Shown here in pieces: positions 56,439 through 64,000 of a DNA stretch of 64,000 bases; position 1 is the first letter of the stretch; each line of letters begins with the position of its first letter. Below the pieces are notes generated by a model that ran no database searches, was not told the DNA's origin, and saw only the letters and a program-made list of their open reading frames with translations. The position numbers and the translations under genes are program-made. This stretch comes from Frateuria soli (GTDB lineage Bacteria > Pseudomonadota > Gammaproteobacteria > Xanthomonadales > Rhodanobacteraceae): contig NZ_CP088252.1 of assembly GCF_021117385.1 (NCBI RefSeq), positions 1,426,001 through 1,490,000 on the forward strand, in the 5' to 3' direction.

Positions 56439-56565
56439 CGACAACGCTCCCTTGAACCGGGCCCTACCCTCGCGGCCTCGCTGTCGCATGTCGGTGAGAG
56501 GATCGTGAAGCGCCGACGAACCCTGGACCCGCGTCCGGCTGCGATCGGAGGTGTACGATGACGCC

Positions 56566-56985
56566 ATGCGTCGCAAGCATCGCCTCCGTCCCCGCACCCG
56601 CCGCCAGCTCTCGTGGCTGGTGGCGTTGCTGCTGTTCTGGCAGCAGGTGGCGCTGGCGGCATACGCCTGCTCCATGGCACCCGGGGCTGGCATGCCGCCG
56701 ATGCACGCGACGTCCCATCACGCTGCCTCTGACGTCGATTGCGGCTCGATGCACGCGCAGCCCAACCAGGCCCCCATGTGTCAGGCCCATTGCCAGGCGG
56801 ACCATGCAGCCCAGCCGGAAGCCCGCACTCATTCGGTACCTCCGAGCCTGCTGGCCGCCCTCCCGCCGCCGTTGCCGATCCTGCCCATGGCTCGCGCCCC
56901 GCGTGGGCGTATATCGGCGCGGTTGGACCGGTTGCGCGCACCGCCGCCACCCGCTCCTCTCCTGTTCTGCTCGCTCCTGATCTAG
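56566..56985 (+). CDS. Small exported Cys/His-rich protein upstream of the cus-like operon
   Basis: A 139-residue product with a basic start and one hydrophobic leader (RRQLSWLVALLLFWQQVALAAYA), then a Met/His/Cys segment (MHATSHHAASDVDCGSMHAQPNQ, MCQAHCQAD) and a Pro-rich C-terminal half. It resembles the short hypothetical proteins found before heavy-metal RND operons and partly CopL/DUF2946-type proteins, but I cannot name it. The start is uncertain: GTG 56551 and ATG 56566 are both in frame, GGAGG lies 14 bases before the ATG, and another frame has an ATG at 56558. It is 70 bases before the efflux operon. Confidence 0.6.
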   Translation: MRRKHRLRPRTRRQLSWLVALLLFWQQVALAAYACSMAPGAGMPPMHATSHHAASDVDCGSMHAQPNQAPMCQAHCQADHAAQPEARTHSVPPSLLAALPPPLPILPMARAPRGRISARLDRLRAPPPPAPLLFCSLLI

Positions 56986-57055
56986 ACCGCGGCTGATCCA
57001 GCTGCGTCCCCGTGCCTGCGGGCGCGGGATGTCCTCGATCTTCGGAAGTAGCGCC

Positions 57056-58330
57056 ATGTCTTCCCGTTCTTTTGTCTGGCGCACCGCCGCGCTGGGCCTG
57101 GCCATGACCCTCGCCGGGGTGATGGCCGCAGCGGTGCACGCCGCCGAAAAACCATTGACGCTCGATGAGGCGGTCCGCCAGGGCACGACCAGGGCGCCAC
57201 TGCTGGCCGCGGGCCGCGCCGACATCGACGCGGCCCGCGAAGAGGCCATGCGTGCCGGCCGCCTGCCGGATCCTTCGCTGACCCTCGGCGTTACGAACTA
57301 TCCCGTCACCGGGCCCGGGGCCTACAGCATCACCTCGGACCCGATGACCATGCGCACGCTCGGCGTGATGCAGGCGATCCCGTCGCGCGCGTCGCGCGAG
57401 GCCGAGCGGGGCCTTGCCGACGCCCGCATCGGCGCGGTCGAAGCACAACGCATGCTCACCGCGCAGGACGTCCGCCAGCGCGTGGCGGACGCCTGGATCG
57501 CGCTGTGGGCGGCGCAGCGCAAGCGCGACCTGCTGGAAGAACTCCGCGGGGAAAGCGTCCTGGCCGTCGAGCTCATCCAGGCACGCCTGCGCGGCGGCGG
57601 CGGCAGTGCCACCGACGCCCTCGCCGCCCGCGCCGAAGCCGCGTCGCTGGACAACCGACTCGTCGGCGTCGAAGCGGAACGGGCCGGGGCACGCGCCAGC
57701 CTGCAACGCTGGCTCGAGGCTCCCGCCCCCACGCTCGCAGAAGCGCCCGACTTCGACCGCCTCCCCGTCTCACCGGAGGCGCTGGAGCACGACCTCGACC
57801 GCCAGGCGCCCCTGCAGGCCTGGCAGGCGCGCGAGCAACTGGCGCAGGCGGAACTGGACCGCGCACGCGCCGCGAAGCATCCGGACTGGAGCGTGAGCGC
57901 CAGCTATGGCCAGCGCGCCCTCGGCCGTTCGGACATGGTGATGCTGCAGGTCGGCGTGAGCCTGCCGCTGTTCACCCGCAACCGGCAGGACCGGGACATC
58001 AGCGCGCGGCAGGCGCAGCGCGATGCGGTGGCATTCGCCCACGAGGACGCGCGCCGTGCCCAGCGCGAAGCTGTGGAGCGCGCCGTCGCGGACTGGCGGG
58101 GCTGGGGCGCGCAGCTCGCGCGCTATCGCGACACGCTGCTGCCGCTGGATCACGACCGGGTGAGCACCGCGCTGGCCGCCTACCGCGGCGGCGGCGACCT
58201 GCAACCCTGGCTGGACGCGCGCCGCGACCAGATCGAGCACCGCCTGGCCTATGCCGATGCGCTGGCCGCCCACGCCAGGGCCTGGGCCGCACTGGCCTAC
58301 CTGATGCCTTCGAAGGAGCGCGCGCCATGA
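57056..58330 (+). CDS. cusC: CusC/CzcC-like outer-membrane efflux protein
   Basis: Outer-membrane channel of the heavy-metal RND pump. The 424-residue product has a signal peptide (ends AVHA-AE, about 32), then two TolC-like repeats. The first has LTLDEAVRQGTTRAPLLAAGRADIDAAREEAMRAGRLPDPSLTLGVTNYP, typical of CzcC/CusC proteins. Long helices follow. No lipobox is found, unlike the OMF at 12 kb. GGAAG lies 8 bases before the ATG; an upstream in-frame ATG at 57029 lacks one. The stop overlaps the next start (ATGA). Confidence 0.88.
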   Translation: MSSRSFVWRTAALGLAMTLAGVMAAAVHAAEKPLTLDEAVRQGTTRAPLLAAGRADIDAAREEAMRAGRLPDPSLTLGVTNYPVTGPGAYSITSDPMTMRTLGVMQAIPSRASREAERGLADARIGAVEAQRMLTAQDVRQRVADAWIALWAAQRKRDLLEELRGESVLAVELIQARLRGGGGSATDALAARAEAASLDNRLVGVEAERAGARASLQRWLEAPAPTLAEAPDFDRLPVSPEALEHDLDRQAPLQAWQAREQLAQAELDRARAAKHPDWSVSASYGQRALGRSDMVMLQVGVSLPLFTRNRQDRDISARQAQRDAVAFAHEDARRAQREAVERAVADWRGWGAQLARYRDTLLPLDHDRVSTALAAYRGGGDLQPWLDARRDQIEHRLAYADALAAHARAWAALAYLMPSKERAP

Positions 58331-59646
58331 AGCGCCCGTTGATCCTGCTTGCCCTGGTCGCCCTTGCACTGGCGCTGCTCGCGGCCGGCTATCTGGTCGG
58401 CCGCCGTCAGGTGCCTGCCGCACCCGCCGGCACCGACGTGGCGATCAAGCCGCAGCGCAAGGTGCTGTACTGGTACGACCCGATGGTGCCCGGCCAGCAC
58501 TTCGATCATCCGGGCCTGTCGCCCATGGGCATGCAGACGGTGCCCAGGTACGCCGACGGGGAAAGCGCCGGCAGCGTGCGCATCGATCCGGCCACGGTGC
58601 AGAACCTCGGCATACGCACCGCGACCGTCGAGCGGCGGTCGCTGACCGCGACCATCGACGTGCCCGCCACCGTGGGCTGGGACCTTCGCCAGGCCTCCAC
58701 CGTCAGTGCCCGGGTCGATGCCATCGTGCGGCAGCTGTACGTCAGGGCGCCCTACACCCGTGTCGCCGAGGGCGAGCCGCTGGCTGAACTGCTGGCGCCG
58801 CAATGGAGCAGCGCCATCGCCGAATACCGGGCACTGCAGCATGCGCAGTCGGCCGATGGCCGGGCGCTGCGCGCCGCGGCGCGGGCGCGGCTCGATGCGA
58901 TGGGCCTCTCCGCGGCCGACCTGCGCTCGGCAAGCGGTGGGCCGGGCGCCACCATTACCTTGCATGCGCCGCAAGCTGGCGTCGTCGCCAGCCTGGAGGT
59001 GCGCGAGGGGCAGCGCGTCGGCGCCGGCCAGACGTTGATGACCGTCAACGGCCTCTCGACGGTCTGGATCGAGGCGGCACTGCCGCAGGGCCTGGCCGGC
59101 ACGGTGCGCAACGGCACGCTGGCCAGCGTCACCACCGACGCGGCGCCGGGGCGAACGTTCCATGGCTCGGTGGAGAGCCTGCTGCCGGAGGTGGACGCCG
59201 CCACGCGCACCCAGCGCGTGCGCATCGTGGTGGACAACGCCGACGGCGCGCTCAGCCCCGGCATGTTCGCCAGCGTGCGCCTGCAACCGGCGGCAGCGAA
59301 GTCCTGGCCGGTCGTGCCGGACGATGCCTTGATCGTCGCGGGCGCGGACAGCAGTCGGGTGATCCTGGCCGAAGGCGAAGGACGGTTCCGCGCGGTCGCC
59401 GTGCGCACCGGACGCTCGGCCGGCGGCTACACGGAAATCCTGAAGGGCCTGCGCGGCGGCGAGCGGGTGGTGGTCTCCGGGCAGTTCCTGATCGATTCGG
59501 AGGCCAGCCTGTCCGGTGCGCTGGATCGGCTCGGCGGCGCTGATAGGGCGCCTGTCCCGCCCGCTCACCTGCACGACGCACATGGCAAACCGGCCGCCTC
59601 CTCCAGCGCCGCCATGCCCGGCGCGCACACCGGCAAGCACCCATGA
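58327..59646 (+). CDS. cusB: CusB-like membrane fusion protein with heavy-metal binding domain
   Basis: Periplasmic adaptor of the pump. The 439-residue product has an N-terminal membrane helix (about 4-24), a heavy-metal binding domain [26 protein letters not shown] (about 47-72; Met and His in place of Cys, as in CusB), a lipoyl/hairpin region and a beta-barrel with [14 protein letters not shown]. The Met-rich motif favours Cu(I)/Ag(I) over Zn/Co. A His-rich tail ([26 protein letters not shown]) adds possible metal sites. Overlaps cusC by 4 bases and the RND gene by 4 bases. Confidence 0.9.
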   Translation: MKRPLILLALVALALALLAAGYLVGRRQVPAAPAGTDVAIKPQRKVLYWYDPMVPGQHFDHPGLSPMGMQTVPRYADGESAGSVRIDPATVQNLGIRTATVERRSLTATIDVPATVGWDLRQASTVSARVDAIVRQLYVRAPYTRVAEGEPLAELLAPQWSSAIAEYRALQHAQSADGRALRAAARARLDAMGLSAADLRSASGGPGATITLHAPQAGVVASLEVREGQRVGAGQTLMTVNGLSTVWIEAALPQGLAGTVRNGTLASVTTDAAPGRTFHGSVESLLPEVDAATRTQRVRIVVDNADGALSPGMFASVRLQPAAAKSWPVVPDDALIVAGADSSRVILAEGEGRFRAVAVRTGRSAGGYTEILKGLRGGERVVVSGQFLIDSEASLSGALDRLGGADRAPVPPAHLHDAHGKPAASSSAAMPGAHTGKHP

Positions 59647-62600
59647 TCGCCGCCCTCATCCGTGCGTCGATCCGCAACCGCCTGGTCGTGCTGCTGGCGG
59701 CCCTGGCGCTCGCCCTGGGCGGCGTGGTCGCCGCGCTGCACACGCCGATCGACGCGCTTCCCGATCTTTCCGACACCCAGGTGATCATCCGCACGTCCTG
59801 GCCCGGGCAGTCGCCGCAGGTGGTCGAGGACCAGGTCACCTATCCGCTGGCCACCACCATGCTGTCGGTGCCCGGTGCGAAGACGGTGCGCGGCTATTCG
59901 TTCTTCGGCGACTCCTACGTCTACGTGCTGTTCGACGACCGCACCGACCTCTACTGGGCTCGCTCGCGCGTGCTCGAGTACCTGAGCCAGGTGCGCGCCA
60001 GCCTGCCGCCCCAGGTCAATCCCGCGCTGGGGCCGGATGCGACCGGGCTGGGCTGGATCTACGAATACGCGCTGGTCGATCGCAGCGGCCGGCACGACCT
60101 GGGCCAGTTGCGCGCGCTGCAGGACTGGTTCCTGCGCTACCAGCTCAAGACCGTCCCCGACGTGGCGGAAGTGGCCAGCATCGGCGGCATGGAGCGCGCC
60201 TGGCAGATCATGCCCGACCCGCAGGCGCTGGCCGCGCGCGGCATCACCGTGCAGCAGCTGGTCGACGCGATCGGCGCGGCCAACGGCGCCAGCGGCGGTT
60301 CGGTGATCGAGCAGGGCGAGGCCGAGTTGATGGTGCGCAGCGAAGGCTACCTGCGCACGCGCGAGGCATTCGAGCAGGTGCCTGTCGCCGCCAATGCCCA
60401 GGGCGTGCCGGTGCTGCTGCGCGACGTGGCCAGCGTGCGCCGTGGCCCCACCTTCCGCCGCGGCATCGCCGAGCTGGACGGCCAGGGCGAAGTGGCCGGC
60501 GGCGTGGTCGTGCTGCGCTCGGGCAAGAACGCCAGGGCAGCCATCCAGGCGGTCAAGGCCAAACTCGCGGAACTGAAGCGCAGTCTGCCACCGGGCGTCG
60601 AGGTCGTGCCCACCTACGATCGCGCGCAGCTGATCGACGCGGCGGTCGAGAACGTCTGGGGCAAGCTGATCGAGGAGTTCCTCGTCGTCGCCATGGTCTG
60701 CGCCTTGTTCCTGGGCCACCTGCGCTCGGCGCTGGTCGCCGTGGTCAGCCTGCCGCTTGGCGTGCTGGCCGCGTTCATCGTCATGCAGCTGCAGGGCGTG
60801 TCCGCCAACCTGATGTCGCTGGGCGGCATCGCCATCGCGATCGGCGCCATGGTCGACGCGGCGGTGGTGATGATCGAGAACGCGCACAAGCATCTGGAGC
60901 ATTGGCGCGAGGCCAACGGCGGCAGCGAGCCCGAAGGTGCGCAGCGCTGGTCGCTGGTTGCCGCTTCCTCGGCCGAGGTCGGACCGGCACTGTTCGTCAG
61001 CCTGATGATCATCGCGCTGTCCTTCGTGCCGGTGTTCGCGCTGCAGGGCCAGGAAGGCAAGCTGTTCTCGCCGCTGGCCTTCACCAAGACCTACGCGATG
61101 GCCGCCGCGGCCGGCCTGGCGGTAACGCTGGTGCCGGTGCTGATGGGCTATCTGGTGCGCGGGCATATCCGGGCCGAGCACGAGAACCCGATCAACCGCG
61201 GCCTGATCCACGGCTACCGGCCCGTGCTGGATGCGGTGCTGCGGTTTCCCAGGGCCACCCTGCTCGTCGCCGGCGTGTTGCTGCTCAGTGCCCTGCTGCC
61301 GCTGAGCCGCCTCGGCAGCGAATTCATGCCCGCGATGGACGAGGGCACGCTGCTGTACATGCCCACTGCCCTGCCCGGTCTGTCCGCCGGCAAGGCGGCC
61401 CAGTTGCTGCAGCTGACCGACCGCATGATCAGGACGGTGCCGGAAGTGGCGCAAGTGTTCGGCAAGGCCGGCCGTGCCGAGACCGCCACCGACCCGGCGC
61501 CGCTGGAGATGTTCGAGACCACCATCACCTTCAAGCCCAGGAGCCAGTGGCGCCCGGGCATGACGATGGAAAAGCTCCGGCAGGAACTCGACCAGGCGGT
61601 CGAGGTGCCCGGGCTGACCAACCTGTTCGTGCCACCGATCCGCAACCGCATCGACATGCTGGCCACCGGCATCAAGAGTCCGATCGGCATCAAGGTGCTC
61701 GGCACCGATCCGGTGACCCTGCAGGCAGTGGCCGACCGCATCGAGCGCATCGCCCGCCAGGTGCCGGGCGTGAGCTCCGCGGTCGCCGAGCGTGCCGCCA
61801 GCGGGCGCTACGTCGACGTGCGCATCCGACCGCTCGACGCGGCCCGCTACGGCCTGACCCAGGCGGACGTGCAGCAGCTGATCGCCACCGTGGTCGGCGG
61901 CACGCCGATCGGGCAGACCGTGGAGGGGCGCGAGCGTTATCCCATCGTGCTGCGTTATCCGCGTACCGGGCGCGACTCGGTCGCGGCACTGCGCCAGTTG
62001 CCGATCGTGGCACCGGGCGGCGCCCTGCTGACCCTGGGCCAGGTCGCCGACGTCTCGGTGGCGGCCGGGCCGCCCATGCTCAAGAGCGAGAACGGGCAGC
62101 TTGTCACCTACGTCTACGTCGACAACGCCGGCCGCGATCTGGCGGCCGTGGTCGCCGACCTGCAGCGTGCGGTCACGCGACGGGTGCCGCTGCCGCCGGG
62201 CGTGACACTCGCCTGGTCGGGCCAGTTCGAATACCTGGCCAGCGCCATGCAGCGGCTGAAGCTGGTCGTGCCGATCGCCCTGGTCATCATCTTCGGGCTG
62301 ATCTACGCGGTGTTCCGGCGCTGGAGCGAAGCGCTGCTGATCATGGCCAGCGTGCCGCTCTCGCTGGTCGGCGGCCTCTGGCTGGTCTGGCTGCTCGGCC
62401 ATGCGCTGTCGGTGGCGACCCTGATCGGCTTCATTGCCCTCGCCGGCGTGGCGGCGGAGTTCGGCGTAGTCATGCTGCTCTACCTGCGCCACGCCTGGGA
62501 CCGCCAGCTCGCGCACGATCCGCAGGCGGGCCCCGCGGCGCTCGACGCCGCCATCCGCGAAGGCGCGGTGCAGCGCGTGCGCCCCAAGGCGATGACCGTC

Positions 62601-62813
62601 GCGGTGATCCTCGCGGGCCTGTTCCCGATCCTGCTCGGGCACGGTGCAGGCTCGGAGGTCATGCAACGTATCGCGGCGCCCATGGTCGGCGGCATGCTCA
62701 CCGCGCCGCTGCTGTCGATGGTGGTGTTGCCGGCCGCGTTCCACCTGTTGCTGCGACGCCGGCTTCGCCGCGATCGAGCCGGCCAGTCCCATGCCGGCTC
62801 CCGCGACGGCTAG
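59643..62813 (+). CDS. cusA: CusA-like heavy-metal RND efflux pump
   Basis: Inner-membrane proton-driven exporter of Cu(I)/Ag(I). The 1056-residue product has twelve predicted spans and family motifs: [33 protein letters not shown] at the start, [26 protein letters not shown] (the RND proton-relay helix with Asp), [20 protein letters not shown], and [18 protein letters not shown]. The Asp-Met-Glu rich HME type is consistent with cusA and with the HMBD-bearing CusB before it. Length fits (about 1045). A small perfect hairpin AGGCTGC-CGT-GCAGCCT (62812-62828) covers the stop; no clear terminator is seen. Confidence 0.93.
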   Translation: MIAALIRASIRNRLVVLLAALALALGGVVAALHTPIDALPDLSDTQVIIRTSWPGQSPQVVEDQVTYPLATTMLSVPGAKTVRGYSFFGDSYVYVLFDDRTDLYWARSRVLEYLSQVRASLPPQVNPALGPDATGLGWIYEYALVDRSGRHDLGQLRALQDWFLRYQLKTVPDVAEVASIGGMERAWQIMPDPQALAARGITVQQLVDAIGAANGASGGSVIEQGEAELMVRSEGYLRTREAFEQVPVAANAQGVPVLLRDVASVRRGPTFRRGIAELDGQGEVAGGVVVLRSGKNARAAIQAVKAKLAELKRSLPPGVEVVPTYDRAQLIDAAVENVWGKLIEEFLVVAMVCALFLGHLRSALVAVVSLPLGVLAAFIVMQLQGVSANLMSLGGIAIAIGAMVDAAVVMIENAHKHLEHWREANGGSEPEGAQRWSLVAASSAEVGPALFVSLMIIALSFVPVFALQGQEGKLFSPLAFTKTYAMAAAAGLAVTLVPVLMGYLVRGHIRAEHENPINRGLIHGYRPVLDAVLRFPRATLLVAGVLLLSALLPLSRLGSEFMPAMDEGTLLYMPTALPGLSAGKAAQLLQLTDRMIRTVPEVAQVFGKAGRAETATDPAPLEMFETTITFKPRSQWRPGMTMEKLRQELDQAVEVPGLTNLFVPPIRNRIDMLATGIKSPIGIKVLGTDPVTLQAVADRIERIARQVPGVSSAVAERAASGRYVDVRIRPLDAARYGLTQADVQQLIATVVGGTPIGQTVEGRERYPIVLRYPRTGRDSVAALRQLPIVAPGGALLTLGQVADVSVAAGPPMLKSENGQLVTYVYVDNAGRDLAAVVADLQRAVTRRVPLPPGVTLAWSGQFEYLASAMQRLKLVVPIALVIIFGLIYAVFRRWSEALLIMASVPLSLVGGLWLVWLLGHALSVATLIGFIALAGVAAEFGVVMLLYLRHAWDRQLAHDPQAGPAALDAAIREGAVQRVRPKAMTVAVILAGLFPILLGHGAGSEVMQRIAAPMVGGMLTAPLLSMVVLPAAFHLLLRRRLRRDRAGQSHAGSRDG

Positions 62814-63077
62814 GCTGCCGTGCAGCCTCAGTGGGTGGTGAGCACCGCCGCAAAGCCGCCGTTGGGCGTGCGCATGTTGGTGGTCTGGCCAGCCGTGCGG
62901 CAAACAGGATCGCGCCGTGCGCGACGCGTTCGGTTCCGCATGCGGCAGCGTCACGACGCAAGGGCTACCCGAAGAGGTTTCGGCCCATCCGTTTGATGCC
63001 TGCCGGGCCAAGCCCGATCGGACGGTGCGTCACGGCGTCCGCCACCCATCGCCGGCGCGCGCGGCCGGTCGCTGGCG

Positions 63078-63332
63078 TCACCTGGCCCAGCGGACGGGCC
63101 GGGAGGAAGGCGGTCCGTCGGTTTGCGCCGCAGGCGCCAGCAGACCGTCGATCAGTGCAATGGAGCGCTCGCGCACCAGCATGTCCAGCACCTCCAGGTC
63201 ATTGAGGGCCTGGACCGGGTGATGCAACCGCAATGTGCGCAGGCATGCCTTCAGCCAGTCACTGGTGCCTGGGTGTGACAACACCCATTCGATCCGCTGC
63301 TCGGCCTGTTCCAGTCGATCGACCGCAGTCAT
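63078..63332 (-). CDS. Small hypothetical protein
   Basis: An 84-residue product of mainly helical, charged composition (QAEQRIEWVLSHPGTSDWLKACLRTLRLHHPVQALNDLEVLDMLVRERSIALIDGLL). I do not recognise the family. The start has AGGAG 7 bases upstream (AAAGGAGATGGCGG-ATG), which supports it being real. Amino acid use is normal for a soluble protein, with no membrane or signal segment. It is downstream of the Sua5-type gene on the same strand with about 200 bases between, and the plus-strand cus operon ends toward it. Confidence 0.55.
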   Translation of the reverse strand: MTAVDRLEQAEQRIEWVLSHPGTSDWLKACLRTLRLHHPVQALNDLEVLDMLVRERSIALIDGLLAPAAQTDGPPSSRPVRWAR

Positions 63333-63531
63333 CCGCCATCTCCTTTCACCGCGCGGGTGCCGTGCATGGTGGCGAGTACTGCCGGTGCGGGTTCAGCCAT
63401 CCGCGTCCGCTCCCTTCGTCGACCGCCGACGGCCGCCCGCCGGATCGCAGCCGCCGGCGCAATGACCGGAAAGGACGGGCATGATCCGGCGACGGCTATG
63501 CCGGGCGCGGGATGCCGTGCGAGCGTTACGT

Positions 63532-64000
63532 TCATGCCAGCCGGTCGCCCAGGCCAGCGGCCCGCCACAGGCGATCGCGCAGGGCGTGGCCGAGCCCGCG
63601 GTCGGGCGGAGGCACGGCGATGAGCACGTCCAGGCGAAGGCGATCGGCCTCGCGCAGGCGCCGGTACAGCTGTCGCGCCTGCTCTTCGGGTGACGTGCCC
63701 AGCGGTAGCCAGGGCACCTCCACCGGCCATGCCGGCGCGCGTTGCCTGGACAGCACGCCGACCCGCTCGCGTCGCGCCAGGCAGTGCCCGATTTCCTCCG
63801 CAACCTGTCCAGCCGGGACGAGTACCACCCGCGCCTGCGGGGCGTAATGCAGATTCATCCGGCCCGGAGCACGCACCGAAGGGCCGGGTGCGAGGACGGC
63901 CGCCTGCCCGGTTACCCGCTGCAGGTCTTCCGCGCCGATCGCGCCCGGCCGGAGGATGCGCACCTCGTCGGTGGTCACGTCGACGATGGTCGATTCGATG
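63532..64000 (-). CDS. Threonylcarbamoyl-AMP synthase, Sua5 type, partial (5' end outside window)
   Basis: Sua5/TsaC makes threonylcarbamoyl-AMP for t6A modification of tRNA. Only the C-terminal part is here. It reads from the edge as ESTIVDVTTDEVRILRPGAI, the end of the YrdC domain with the conserved EST(I/V)VD motif, followed by a linker (VLAPGPSVRAPGRMNLHYAPQARVVLV) with the Pro-Gly and HYAP motif of the Sua5 linker, and then the small Rossmann-like Sua5 domain. The presence of the extra domain separates it from short TsaC proteins. The N-terminal half and the start lie beyond position 64000. Confidence 0.85.
   Translation of the reverse strand, partial: IESTIVDVTTDEVRILRPGAIGAEDLQRVTGQAAVLAPGPSVRAPGRMNLHYAPQARVVLVPAGQVAEEIGHCLARRERVGVLSRQRAPAWPVEVPWLPLGTSPEEQARQLYRRLREADRLRLDVLIAVPPPDRGLGHALRDRLWRAAGLGDRLA

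Noticed and set aside
56558..56980. Alternative frame starting ATG 56558 with better ribosome binding site spacing
   Set aside because: Its product is Arg/Pro/Cys-rich with no signal peptide, while the chosen frame has a clean hydrophobic leader and metal-type residues.
59565..63011. An 1148-codon open frame antisense to the RND pump gene
   Set aside because: Shadow of cusA; His/Arg/Gln-rich without domains.
62814..63077. Minus-strand frame ending TNMRTPNGGFAAVLTTH after cusA
   Set aside because: Looks protein-like for about 20 residues but has no start, ribosome binding site or family I can name; possible gene remnant only.

Overview
The window is high-GC gammaproteobacterial chromosome and fits the Xanthomonadales best, most likely the Rhodanobacter/Dyella/Luteibacter group. 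The basis is a kynurenine 3-monooxygenase gene, a copL-copA-copB copper cluster of the Xanthomonas type, System I cytochrome c maturation, smc-zipA, and xanthomonad-type intergenic repeats. This assignment is inferred from gene content; no rRNA or tRNA gene was found to confirm it.

Layout. 1-6.5 kb: the minus-strand ccmABCDEFGHI cluster, with ccmI cut by the window edge and an unusual 221-bp inverted-repeat spacer between ccmB and ccmC. 6.5-15 kb: DUF3293 gene, kmo, phaR, a marR-OMF-emrA-emrB drug-efflux operon and tatD. 15-19.9 kb: two tandem glycine-zipper lipoproteins, a SleB-type hydrolase, a 2OG-Fe(II) oxygenase next to a formate/nitrite-type channel, and a pirin. 20-24.2 kb: a three-gene plus-strand operon of a periplasmic cupredoxin, a membrane EAL phosphodiesterase and an outer-membrane beta-barrel protein. 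24.4-35.3 kb: sulfotransferase, prfB with its programmed frameshift, lysS, an AI-2E family exporter, yciI-bolA, smc and zipA.

Directly after zipA (where many gammaproteobacteria carry ligA) an accessory and decaying region runs from about 35.3 to 46.3 kb. It holds a kfrA-like regulator with a small partner gene and matching palindromes, a broken IS30 transposase, an integron attC site without an integrase, an rrf2/thioredoxin-reductase-like/GFA operon, a helicase C-terminal fragment, a MbcA/ParS-type antitoxin gene, and a partly dead operon. That operon contains AhpD-like, tautomerase, metallo-beta-lactamase, chloroperoxidase-like, quinone-oxidoreductase and wHTH-TPR regulator genes, of which three are pseudogenes.

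From 46.8 to 62.8 kb lies a copper-resistance island: a small Met/His-rich CusF-like protein, copL, copA (multicopper oxidase), copB with a 16-unit MDHGAMQG repeat, a cytochrome c/NTF2-like fusion, a DUF411 protein, an integral membrane protein, an 839-residue epimerase-SPW-VKOR-like fusion, and a cusCBA-type RND efflux operon. CopA would oxidise and bind Cu(I) in the periplasm, CopB would bind copper at the outer membrane, and CusCBA would export it. The window closes with a small unknown gene and the C-terminal part of a Sua5-type tRNA t6A synthesis gene.

The strongest candidates for undescribed biology are the epimerase-SPW-VKOR-like fusion, the cupredoxin/EAL/porin operon, the orphan attC site, the kfrA module with two related palindromes, and the long inverted repeat that would hide the ccmC ribosome binding site.
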